Positions 14,426 through 22,886 of a stretch of 64,000 nucleotides of DNA are shown here, one piece after another; within the stretch, counting starts at the first letter, position 1, and each line of letters opens with the position of its first letter. The notes under the pieces were generated by a model. That model saw only the letters and a program-made list of their open reading frames with translations, was not told the origin of the DNA and did not search any database. Location: assembly GCA_963573315.1 (NCBI GenBank), contig OY752140.1:2356001-2420000 (forward strand). The letters run 5' to 3'. The DNA comes from Entomortierella parvispora. Taxonomy: Eukaryota; Mortierellomycota; Mortierellomycetes; Mortierellales; Mortierellaceae. The translations under genes were made by a program, and so were the position numbers.

Positions 14426-14556
14426 TTTTTTCAGGAACTGTGATTGGCCGGTTTACGAAACGTCACTCCCACCAACTTGAGAAAAATTTCACCACCATCT
14501 CATCGCCATTCCGCGGACCAACCACTCCATCATAATCTGGAAAGGAGAGCTTCAGG

Positions 14557-17500
14557 ATGCCGCCTAAACGAAAGACCACCGCGACGGCACCAATCTCGGA
14601 GACTGATGGCCAGCAGGCAGACAGTGCGGTCAATCAAGAAACTACCGACCAAAGAGACGACATCGACGAAGATACGGAAATGCACCAGGATGATGACACC
14701 ACTGAAGACGACTCGCATGATGACGACATCAGTGACCGCCTCTCGAAAATCATGGAGGACATGGAGTTAGATGATCAGGCCCAATCCGAATCCGAGGACG
14801 AGGACGACTACGACGAGTCTGAGCAAGGACTACGCAGACAAGTCGAGAGCTATCGAGCCAAGGCGTCGCGTAAGTTATTCCTCATCACCCACCTCAACAA
14901 CCGACACAGACAAGCGGTCAAGGCTGTCAAGGCACTTCGGCTCGGTTCGGCACGTGAAAAGGCTCAGCTCAAGATACTCGATGACACCAGGACCGAGATC
15001 CGAGGGGACATCCAAGTCCAAGTCCGGCTTCTCGAGGACAGTGGCCACGATGCCGAGCGAGCTCTCCGAGCAGCCTTCAAGGCCAATGCCGACGATCTCG
15101 AAGGGGACCGATCGACCTCGTCGTCTGAGGCTAAAATGACTGGCGCGGAACGGGCGGCGCTAACCATCGATGATTACGTCATCAAATGGGACCCGTCAGA
15201 CCCAGTTCACGCAGCCATTAAGTCCATCTATAAGATCGACCATATCCCGGTGTTTAAAGGTACGAAAACTATTGATTTTTCTAAACTAAAACATGTCGAG
15301 TTAAAGAACCAGCCGATACTAGACATCGAGCGTGACACTCTCAGCACCGACAAGGACCAAGCCTTACTCGAGATTGCTAAGAAAGTAGTCCGGTTCAAGG
15401 AGGACATCAAGCGCGCTTTACGACTGCATCTCACGGATGCATTGTTCGATAAGGTAGCATGGTCCTACCTTCCGATGTCCCTTGTCAAGATTGGGCTCGC
15501 CAAGGACTATGAGTCCGAGATCGCGAAAGTTCCCATTGATAAGAGGACCTGGAGCAAAGCCATCGAGGCCCTCCACAAGGCCATCCGGTTTGACTCGGTG
15601 AGCTCCAAAGTAGCCGACATCGTCACCAGGATGCGACCTGACCACGGGGAATCAATTCGTGCGTTTTCCGACCGGATTTTGCCTCTCATGGAAGCAGCAG
15701 ACATCCCGGACTCGGACTGCCAGTGGCTGATCAAACCACTAGGCTGCTATATCTCGGACGTGGGCAAACAAGCTACTCTGAAGAGGTATGGCGCGTTAGA
15801 AAATGTGACCTCAGTCAAGGCGTACCTCGAATTCCTCCATGAGACCCCTGGCGCGGTCGAGGGCAACAGAACTGACCATACGGCATGGTTCCTGTCCCAG
15901 TTTAAGGCCGACGTGGCCACATCGGGCTCCGGATCAGGTACAGCGACAAAGCACAACCAAGGGCACCGACGAGACGAATCACAGCGAGGCCGATCTAAGT
16001 CGCAGTCGTCAACAAAGTCGGGCCGATCAAACACCTCGACTGGGTCAGCATCGGACTGTTGGTATACCGATGCCTGCAAGAATGCAAGAACGCCACACAA
16101 TTATAAGGACTGCTTCAAGCGTAAGGCCGACCAAGAGCAGAAGAAGAGTAATGGTAGCGGTCGCAAACGCTCTCGCTCACGATCACGCTCGCAGGACCGA
16201 TCGCGTCGTGCTGGCGGTGGCAGACGCCAAGATCACCGCGGCCGCTACGGTAACAAGGACGATCGCCGAGGCGATGCTCAAGAGCACACTCAAACCAATC
16301 GTGGCTCCGATCGATCCTACGGACAGACACAGCATAAAGTAGTCGCAGCTTTTGATCGACATGACGACATTCACATGCGTGAGGCTGATTCCATTAAAGA
16401 AGACAACCGTCAAAACTATCTACGTCCAAAGGACTTGAAGAAGGTCTATGAATTCAGGCAACCAAAACCAGGAGACAACCGACTCACGGTGCCCTGTATG
16501 ATTAATGGTATAATGTGTACTGCTCTATTAGATCCCGGCGCCACAATATCACTCATTAGTAGAGGGCTTGCTGAGGATGCAGACATCCGTTTTGGAGCCA
16601 TACCGGACGAATTTGTAGCGCTAATCAAAACTGGAACGCAAGTCCCGGACTTCACCACTTGCGATAGAGTACAGCTCATCTGCAACAAAAAGTCGCTGGA
16701 AGTTCACATGCATGTCATGGACTTCGACTACTTTGACGTACTCATAGGTATGGACCTATTCTCGTTGTTAGGATTCACCATCGGCGGTATTCGTCTCCAG
16801 CAGCCGCGGAGAGAAGACTTCCGGTGGGTACCAACAGACGAGAAACCACCGATTGTTCCGTTAAAAACACCAGAAGTGGAATTGACACCCGAGTTCATAG
16901 CGGAGAAAGCTGAATTCATGAGGCAGTTGCAACCCTACCTGGACGAAAACGCCAAGATCGACCCATCATCTCACTGCACACTGCCATCGATGGTTGTAGA
17001 ACTAAAAGTTGGACCCGATTGCAAAGTGCAAGAACGCCCACGGCAGTTCTATTCGCAGACAGAGAAAGACGAGGTTGACAAGACCGTGAAGCAATGGCTT
17101 AAAGACGGAGTGATAGTACCCGTAAAGGGACATTGCCCATATAATAGCACGCTCACCATGGCAGCGAGACGAGACCTAGAAGGGAAGATTTTAAAGCACA
17201 GAGTATGCCTGGATCCGCGCACACTCAACAAGCAGTTGCTGGACACGGACCAATTTCCGCTCCCAAAGATCGCAGACTTGCATACCAAGGTCGCAGGCAA
17301 AGCCAGATACTCTACCTTTGACCTCTCTCAGGCTTATCATCGCATGAGAATTGCCGAGCTGAGTCAAATCCTGACCGCGTTTACATACGACAACCAGCAG
17401 TACAAGTTCGCTCGAGCACCATTTGGTTTGAAACCACTCACTAGCATCTTCCAACGAGGAATGGCTGAGCTATTCGGAGACGCCGACTTTGCTGACAATT

Positions 17501-19899
17501 ATGTCGATGATATTGTTGCCCATACAGACGAAACTGAAAGTCATCTGGAGCACTGCATCACGGTCGTAAAACGTCTAACCGAGGCCAAACTTATTATCAA
17601 CCAGGAAAAGTGTAACTTTTACAGCACTGAAATATTGATGCTCGGCTACATCGTCAACCGACATGGCCGCATGATCAATCCGAAGAAAATTGCAAACATT
17701 TATTCTTGGGCATACCCCCGCAACAAGAAGATGGTCCAGAGGTATCTCGGTCTCTTCAATTATTTCCGCGAGTACATACCACTGTACAGTGTGCTAGCAG
17801 CACCTCTAGAAGCCTTACGGAACAAGAGGGGCACGTTTTCACTTTCCAAGGAAGAGAAACGCAGCTTTGACAAACTGAGACGATCAATCATTCTCGCTCC
17901 TTGTCTATGTTTCCCCGATTTCAGTCTACCATTCTATGTCGCGACTGACGCATCCGGAGTTGGCATCGGCGCAGTGCTCTACCAACTACCCAATGGAGAC
18001 GAGTCGAAGATCAACTACATCTCATTCCAGGCCAGGGCGCTTCACAAAAGCGAGAAGAATTACCCAGCATACAAAAAGGAGTTACTTGGGATCGTTTTTG
18101 CACTCAATCGTTTTCATCAATACTTATGGGGACGAAAGTTCACCCTCTTCACTGACCACCGTCCGCTAACCTACATACACGAGCAAAAGGAACTTCCTCA
18201 GATTGTTACGAACTGGAAGGAGACGATCTTTAATTACGATTTCGAGTGCATCTACCGACCAGGCATACTGAACGTCCTACCGGATGCACTGTCCCGTGCA
18301 TTTACCGAAGAGGACGACCCCACAAAAGAACGCGAAGACTACGACATGGACATGGTCCCTGACGGGCATCCATCTGTTGCCGCCGTCACCCGGGCCTTAA
18401 AAGCAGCAACCATCGACAGGGCCAACACATCACCAGAAGCATCCTCCGGGCCAGATCTCAAGATTGGCACCAGGTTCGTAATGGATGAAGCGTACATGCA
18501 AGAATTCGTCTCTGATGATGTGTCCCACGAAGTTGTACTCCGAGAGGAAGAGCGAGAACTTATTCTCAGCCGTACCCATGAGTTTGGACATCCAGGTACG
18601 GGAGCCATGGTCAAAGCCATCCAGGCTACTGGTAAGACTTGGCCTAAGCTCAAAGAAGACTGCCTGAAATGGGTCAGTGGATGCACACAGTGCCAGTACT
18701 TCAACATCGCCCGAAAGGGTTACCATCCTCTCAGGCCCATCCATGCACGGCTACCCGGTGAGCATGTCGCCGTGGATCTTGCTGAATTCGATACCAGTAC
18801 ATCCGGCAACAAGTTTGTACTTGTGACCGTAGACATCTGTACCAGGTTTGTCTTCCTTGAACCTTTGCCGAATAAGGAAGCCCGGACAATCGCACAAGCA
18901 TTGTTTAAGCTGTTCTGCGGCATCGGATTCCCAAAGATCGTTCAAAGTGATAACGGCTCTGAGTTCGTTAATTCACTGTGTAAGCTCATGAATCAAAAGT
19001 TGAAAATTGATCATAGACTGTCGACACCGTACCACCCAAGGTCGAACGGCGTGGCTGAACGCTTTGTGCGCACCATGAAAGACAACATCAAGAAACAACT
19101 TCAAGGACGGCGCGACCAATGGGATAACTATGTACCCATGGCGCAGCTACAGCTCAACACCAGGGCCGCCAGTCTCCACAACTCAACGCCGTTTTCATTG
19201 TTCTACGGTAGATCGTTTGCTACTCTCACGGATTTCTCCGCGGTTGAGTCCCATCTATTGACAGATGAGGAGAACGAACAGCGTCTAGAGTATCTCACGA
19301 AACTGGTATACCCTGCAATTTCGGATTACAGTACTGGGACTCAGACAGCTATGGCTTCGAAGTTCAATAGGACTCATCGATTGCGTGACTTCCAGCCTGG
19401 CACCTATGTCATGGCCAAGGAAGACGTACCTGGTAGCAAGATTGACGCCAAATATCACGGCCCATACAAGGTTCTTTCCCGCTCAACACATGGCTCATAC
19501 ACTCTCCTCGATCCAATGTCTGAGAAACTGCCCCGTCAATATTCCCCGGAGCAGCTGAAGCAAGTCACCCAAGCGCTAGACGTGCAAAGTGCCGAGTCAT
19601 ATGAGATCGACATGATCCTTGACCATTCGCTCTCCAAGGAGGGGATGCTGTACACTGTGCAGTGGAAAGGATATGACTCCTCACACAACCAGCAACTCAG
19701 CTATGACCAGTTTGACTCAAAGAACATCATCGACAAATACTGGAAGAGTAAGCGCATGGACAATCCGCATGCAGCTAAAAGAATAATTCGTATCAGAGAC
19801 AACAGGGAGAAGAAACTCCAAAAACAAGTACGAGACGAGCAAGCAAAAGCCCAGAGTTCTCAGGCCAACAAGAGCCGCAAAGCCAAAGTGAGGAATTAG
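14557..19899 (+). CDS. Element C Gag-Pol polyprotein with chromodomain (1,780 residues)
   Basis: A single uninterrupted frame encoding both Gag and Pol, as in Tf1-type elements; no frameshift is needed. Acidic, coiled N-terminus (about 1-110) and capsid-like region (about 200-440); a knuckle-like C501-x5-C507-x6-H514-x4-C519 instead of the usual C-x2-C-x4-H-x4-C; an Arg/Ser-rich tract (about 545-600); protease LLDPGAT with Asp at about 659 (Pro where Ser or Thr is usual); reverse transcriptase with YVDD at about 982-985; RNase H ATDAS at about 1130; integrase HHCC (about 1341-1378) and D-D-E in VDLAEF, SDNGSEF and AERFVR; C-terminal chromodomain from about 1682 (YEIDMILD, VQWKGY). The chromodomain is known in other elements to guide integration to marked chromatin. 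The start is the first ATG of the open frame. All catalytic acids are present, so it may be active. Confidence 0.95.
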   Translation: MPPKRKTTATAPISETDGQQADSAVNQETTDQRDDIDEDTEMHQDDDTTEDDSHDDDISDRLSKIMEDMELDDQAQSESEDEDDYDESEQGLRRQVESYRAKASRKLFLITHLNNRHRQAVKAVKALRLGSAREKAQLKILDDTRTEIRGDIQVQVRLLEDSGHDAERALRAAFKANADDLEGDRSTSSSEAKMTGAERAALTIDDYVIKWDPSDPVHAAIKSIYKIDHIPVFKGTKTIDFSKLKHVELKNQPILDIERDTLSTDKDQALLEIAKKVVRFKEDIKRALRLHLTDALFDKVAWSYLPMSLVKIGLAKDYESEIAKVPIDKRTWSKAIEALHKAIRFDSVSSKVADIVTRMRPDHGESIRAFSDRILPLMEAADIPDSDCQWLIKPLGCYISDVGKQATLKRYGALENVTSVKAYLEFLHETPGAVEGNRTDHTAWFLSQFKADVATSGSGSGTATKHNQGHRRDESQRGRSKSQSSTKSGRSNTSTGSASDCWYTDACKNARTPHNYKDCFKRKADQEQKKSNGSGRKRSRSRSRSQDRSRRAGGGRRQDHRGRYGNKDDRRGDAQEHTQTNRGSDRSYGQTQHKVVAAFDRHDDIHMREADSIKEDNRQNYLRPKDLKKVYEFRQPKPGDNRLTVPCMINGIMCTALLDPGATISLISRGLAEDADIRFGAIPDEFVALIKTGTQVPDFTTCDRVQLICNKKSLEVHMHVMDFDYFDVLIGMDLFSLLGFTIGGIRLQQPRREDFRWVPTDEKPPIVPLKTPEVELTPEFIAEKAEFMRQLQPYLDENAKIDPSSHCTLPSMVVELKVGPDCKVQERPRQFYSQTEKDEVDKTVKQWLKDGVIVPVKGHCPYNSTLTMAARRDLEGKILKHRVCLDPRTLNKQLLDTDQFPLPKIADLHTKVAGKARYSTFDLSQAYHRMRIAELSQILTAFTYDNQQYKFARAPFGLKPLTSIFQRGMAELFGDADFADNYVDDIVAHTDETESHLEHCITVVKRLTEAKLIINQEKCNFYSTEILMLGYIVNRHGRMINPKKIANIYSWAYPRNKKMVQRYLGLFNYFREYIPLYSVLAAPLEALRNKRGTFSLSKEEKRSFDKLRRSIILAPCLCFPDFSLPFYVATDASGVGIGAVLYQLPNGDESKINYISFQARALHKSEKNYPAYKKELLGIVFALNRFHQYLWGRKFTLFTDHRPLTYIHEQKELPQIVTNWKETIFNYDFECIYRPGILNVLPDALSRAFTEEDDPTKEREDYDMDMVPDGHPSVAAVTRALKAATIDRANTSPEASSGPDLKIGTRFVMDEAYMQEFVSDDVSHEVVLREEERELILSRTHEFGHPGTGAMVKAIQATGKTWPKLKEDCLKWVSGCTQCQYFNIARKGYHPLRPIHARLPGEHVAVDLAEFDTSTSGNKFVLVTVDICTRFVFLEPLPNKEARTIAQALFKLFCGIGFPKIVQSDNGSEFVNSLCKLMNQKLKIDHRLSTPYHPRSNGVAERFVRTMKDNIKKQLQGRRDQWDNYVPMAQLQLNTRAASLHNSTPFSLFYGRSFATLTDFSAVESHLLTDEENEQRLEYLTKLVYPAISDYSTGTQTAMASKFNRTHRLRDFQPGTYVMAKEDVPGSKIDAKYHGPYKVLSRSTHGSYTLLDPMSEKLPRQYSPEQLKQVTQALDVQSAESYEIDMILDHSLSKEGMLYTVQWKGYDSSHNQQLSYDQFDSKNIIDKYWKSKRMDNPHAAKRIIRIRDNREKKLQKQVRDEQAKAQSSQANKSRKAKVRN

Positions 19900-20227
19900 T
19901 CAACCAGAGCCAAGAGGTTTTTAACGAGGTCAGCGTTTTCCTCTCACACAGACAGAGCACCAGATGCCAGATCACAGGGTTTTTTGGCCACCGGTCGTAT
20001 TTTACACCCGTTAAAAGCTATAAAAGAGTTACACCTTCTCTATGCACAGCACAAGGAGTTCGCAATTATCTCGCAATTCAGAGGTTTTCCCGATTTTCCC
20101 TCACCTATCAATCCAAGAGGTTTTCTACATTTTATCCTCGTCAATCTATCAAGGGGTTTTCCACAGTTTTATCCCCGTAAAGTTAGCCACTATTAGTTCT
20201 ACCCGGTATCAATCTGGGGGGGGAGTT

Positions 20228-20397
20228 TGTAACGTCCGGTGCAATACCGACGTATTTCTCCTGCCGTTTATTTCTAGTTAGAGAGAGTTGCGCTTGCGCG
20301 CCCCTTAAGTAGTGTGCGACAGTCATATCAGGCTGTCGCTCTCTATCATTAAACAGCACCTTTCTTTCTTCCTGACGTACAGACCCCCGACATTTCA
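20228..20397 (+). repeat. 3' LTR of element C
   Basis: Preceded by the G-rich polypurine tract and followed by the target duplication CCTTG. Reads the same as the 5' LTR. Confidence 0.95.
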
Positions 20398-20830
20398 CCT
20401 TGTCCCCTTTCCCAGATAGAATCTCCTTTGCCTTGCTTTACTGACTAGATCCCATCCCATCCCCTGTGTTGTTATTAGTATAGTATAGTCGCCGTCGTGC
20501 TCTTAGCCTTGTAGTCTTTGTTCTCCTGTTTGGATCCCGTTAGGACCTGCCTGCTCTTCGGTATGTGGTCCTTGGTTTTCATCCAGTTCGTTCTACTTAT
20601 ATTTTGATCCCTTTGCTGACTCTCTCTCCTTCCTGTTTATCTCCAGTACTATCTCCTTGAGACTGTATCTGATCATACAACAGCGTTGTGCCTGATTCCC
20701 TGTGGCCCTGAGAGCAAAGTCCCTATCAACTGTAAGCGACGATTTTTTTTAGTCATCTTTCTTCTCGTTATCAATTTCGCTTCCAGCTCATTGCTGACCT
20801 TAGACTATACTTACATTAGACAACATCACA

Positions 20831-20958
20831 ACGTTGCCGTACACGCCCGCCAACGACAACAGCGAGCTAGGACTTCTCGGCATGGCAGGACGAGAGATAC
20901 AGGGGGACGAACTGGAAGGCTTTGTGGCAAGTCCAGCCACGTCAATGATGCCCTTGAC
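20831..20958 (+). pseudogene. hAT-2 transposase remnant, fragment 3
   Basis: Continues the frame of fragment 2 once the B0 LTR and its duplicated ACGT are removed: LPYTPANDNSELGLLGMAG and so on to PATSMMPLT. It ends at the A1 5' LTR. The rest of hAT-2 is not found on the other side of A1, so this locus was rearranged after A1 inserted. Confidence 0.7.
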
Positions 20959-21410
20959 TGTCACGAAACGTCGCAGACTCAGATCGTACGAAGTACGCGT
21001 CTCTTGTACCTCTGGTCTAGGATCGCGAACCTAGGATCTGTATCCGCACTCATTGGCTTGTCATCTGATCTCCGACAAGTACCCCTGGCGTCCAGGTTCT
21101 GGACCTAGGGCTATAGCTACCCTTAGTACGTATCTCTCAGCCGCACCTATCAGGACCTCCATCTCGTTCTCCTTCATCTATGTTGCCATCCCGGACCCTG
21201 CTCATAGGTCCGGCTTATGATTAGTACCTGCCCGGATATGTATCCTACTCTTTCGTGTCATCTCTGACTCAACGTAGGCCTGGGTCCAGGCCTTCATCAC
21301 TCTCTAGTATATAAACCCCTCTGTCCTCTTGCTTTGTTCCTCAGTCTGCAATTCACAATAAACCACACCTTTCCTTCACCTTCTTGTCCCTGTCTTGTCC
21401 GATCGTGACA
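20959..21410 (+). repeat. 5' LTR of A1, with promoter and presumed mRNA start
   Basis: 452 bp. TATATAAA at 21308; AGTCTGCAA at 21343-21351, about 35 bp downstream, is the presumed transcription start. It is complementary to TTGCAGACT directly after the LTR. Confidence 0.93.
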
Positions 21411-21419
21411 TTGCAGACT
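21411..21419 (+). promoter_or_regulatory. Self-primer binding site of family A
   Basis: TTGCAGACT lies immediately 3' of the LTR and is the exact reverse complement of AGTCTGCAA at 21343-21351, the expected 5' end of the element's own mRNA. Tf1 and related fungal elements prime minus-strand synthesis by folding the mRNA 5' end onto such a site instead of using a tRNA. The sequence does not begin with TGG as tRNA-primed sites do. The same pair is kept in A2 and A3. Confidence 0.8.
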
Positions 21420-21758
21420 CTACACATCCTGCCTTCTCGTCTTTCCTTCCAGACACACTCCTCCACTCTTGCTGCTTCCATTTTGCAGCAACTCCCTTTT
21501 AGTAATAGTTCACCTGTCCCAGGGTTACTGTCCGCAATCCACCGTCCGGGGTCATTCGCGTCGATAAAAGTAAACTGGTCGACTTCTTGTTTCTCCACCG
21601 TTCTTCTTCTTGCGCATTTCCTGCTCTCCTTGGCCCGCGAAAACTTGCATTGCTCGCGCACAGGAAATCTTTAAAAAAGCTTATTTTTCCACATTTCTGT
21701 TATCAAAATCCGCTGAAAACGACCCTCGTCCACTTGTTCCCTCTCCGTTTTCGCTACC

Positions 21759-22886
21759 ATGGACCACAACCAACACGACCAGCAGGGTATCTACACCCTG
21801 CACCACATCGCCGAGCAAGCTGAGAACTCAGACGTTAATCCCCAAGTTGTCCTCCAGCATCTGCAAGCTACCATGCAACAGGTAGAAGTTCTGCAACAGC
21901 AGATGACTGCCATGGCCGAGGCCACATCGAGCACTTCGTCCGCCTCTGTTGTCCAAGAGGCTATCCAGACCCTCGCCGAGAACCAAACCCGCCAACAAGA
22001 ATATCAACTCCAAGTCCAAGAGATCCTTGCCCAATTGGCTCAGCGTGGTCTCAACGTTCCAGTCCCGAACGCCCTCACGACCAAGTTCAAGGGTGATCCC
22101 AATGGCATGTCGCTGAACCAGTTCATGTCGCAACTCAACACCGTGTTCTCGAGACATCCCAGATCTTTCAGAACTGACGTCGACAAGATTAATCTGGCCT
22201 TACAGTCAATGGAAGGCCTTCCCGCAGAGTTCTTTGCCCCGTACGTCATCGGCCGCGCCCAAGATACCGAAGGTTACTTGTCTGACTGGGAACTCTTTGC
22301 CGACCTCCTCAACGACCTCTATGGTAACCACCTTCACGCCGATGATATCAACAATCGACTCATCCGTCTCCGCCAGAACGGCACAGTCTCGGAGTACATC
22401 GCCAAGTTCCAGCCTCTAGCCTCTCAATCCGGTTGGAACGAGGTTGCTCTTCTTGCCCGTTTCAAGGATGGTCTGTCATCCGATGTCAAATCCCTGTTGA
22501 CAGCTCAGATGCACAACCTCAAGACCCTCCGTGACGCCCAGGCTGCTGCCTCCACTGCGTACCAAAACCATGTCTCGCGTGCGCGCGATCAGCGTTTTGG
22601 CACTCGAGCTCACCACTCGAACAACTCTTGGTCCCGAAGATCCACTACCCCAGCCGCGACCTCCTCTGCCGCTGCCTCCTCCTCAACTGATATGGATCTT
22701 GATACTGTGCGTGTCAAGCACATCACCGCTGAAGAGAAACAACGTCGTCGCGACAACAAGCTCTGTCTTTACTGTGGTGGAAAGAATCACTTTGCTGGTG
22801 ATTGTCCTGTCAAGAAAGCCCGCCTTGCAGCTGTTTCCGTCGAAGGTGTGTCTTTCGAATTTGATTCGGAAAACGAGTCGGCCTAG
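21759..22886 (+). CDS. A1 Gag (375 residues)
   Basis: Nucleocapsid and capsid precursor that would form the virus-like particle. N-terminal Gln-rich coiled segment (about 20-110), a retrotransposon Gag capsid-like region (about 115-280), a Ser/Ala linker, and one zinc knuckle C336-x2-C339-x4-H344-x4-C349 (CLYCGGKNHFAGDC). The frame is complete. It starts at an ATG after a 348-bp leader and ends at TAG, overlapping the -1 pol frame by about 20 bp. Copies in A2 and A3 differ by two residues noted (LLND to LLNN, RRDN to RRGN). Confidence 0.93.
   Translation: MDHNQHDQQGIYTLHHIAEQAENSDVNPQVVLQHLQATMQQVEVLQQQMTAMAEATSSTSSASVVQEAIQTLAENQTRQQEYQLQVQEILAQLAQRGLNVPVPNALTTKFKGDPNGMSLNQFMSQLNTVFSRHPRSFRTDVDKINLALQSMEGLPAEFFAPYVIGRAQDTEGYLSDWELFADLLNDLYGNHLHADDINNRLIRLRQNGTVSEYIAKFQPLASQSGWNEVALLARFKDGLSSDVKSLLTAQMHNLKTLRDAQAAASTAYQNHVSRARDQRFGTRAHHSNNSWSRRSTTPAATSSAAASSSTDMDLDTVRVKHITAEEKQRRRDNKLCLYCGGKNHFAGDCPVKKARLAAVSVEGVSFEFDSENESA
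22865..22886 (+). promoter_or_regulatory. A1 gag/pol overlap with candidate -1 frameshift site
   Basis: The pol frame opens at 22865, after a TGA at 22862, and gag ends at 22886. Within the overlap, G GAA AAC (zero frame GAA AAC, -1 frame GGA AAA) precedes the gag stop and could act as a slippery heptamer. Pol has no ATG upstream of its protease, so fusion through a -1 shift is the simple reading; efficiency is unknown. Confidence 0.55.

Larger units (their letters stand above)
14256..20397 (+). mobile_element. Element C: complete Ty3/Gypsy retrotransposon
   Basis: Two 170-bp LTRs (14256-14425 and 20228-20397) that I read as identical, starting TGTAACGTCCGG and ending CCGACATTTCA. A 5-bp target duplication CCTTG (14251-14255 and 20398-20402) lies in the B0 LTR. 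A G-run polypurine tract (GGGGGGGGAG at about 20217-20226) precedes the 3' LTR. One long gag-pol frame is intact. Identical LTRs and an unbroken frame indicate a recent insertion. The bases after the 5' LTR (TTTTTTCAGG) do not match an obvious tRNA 3' end, so the primer is unresolved. Confidence 0.97.
13641..20830 (+). mobile_element. B0: solo LTR of family B, split by element C
   Basis: LTR halves 13641-14255 and 20403-20830 add up to 1,043 bp and match the B1 5' LTR throughout. It starts TGTGGTGTAGTGGATCC, ends ACAACATCACA, and is flanked by a 4-bp duplication ACGT (13637-13640 and 20831-20834) inside the hAT-2 transposase fragment. There is no internal B sequence, so it is a solo LTR formed before or after element C landed in it. 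Confidence 0.95.
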
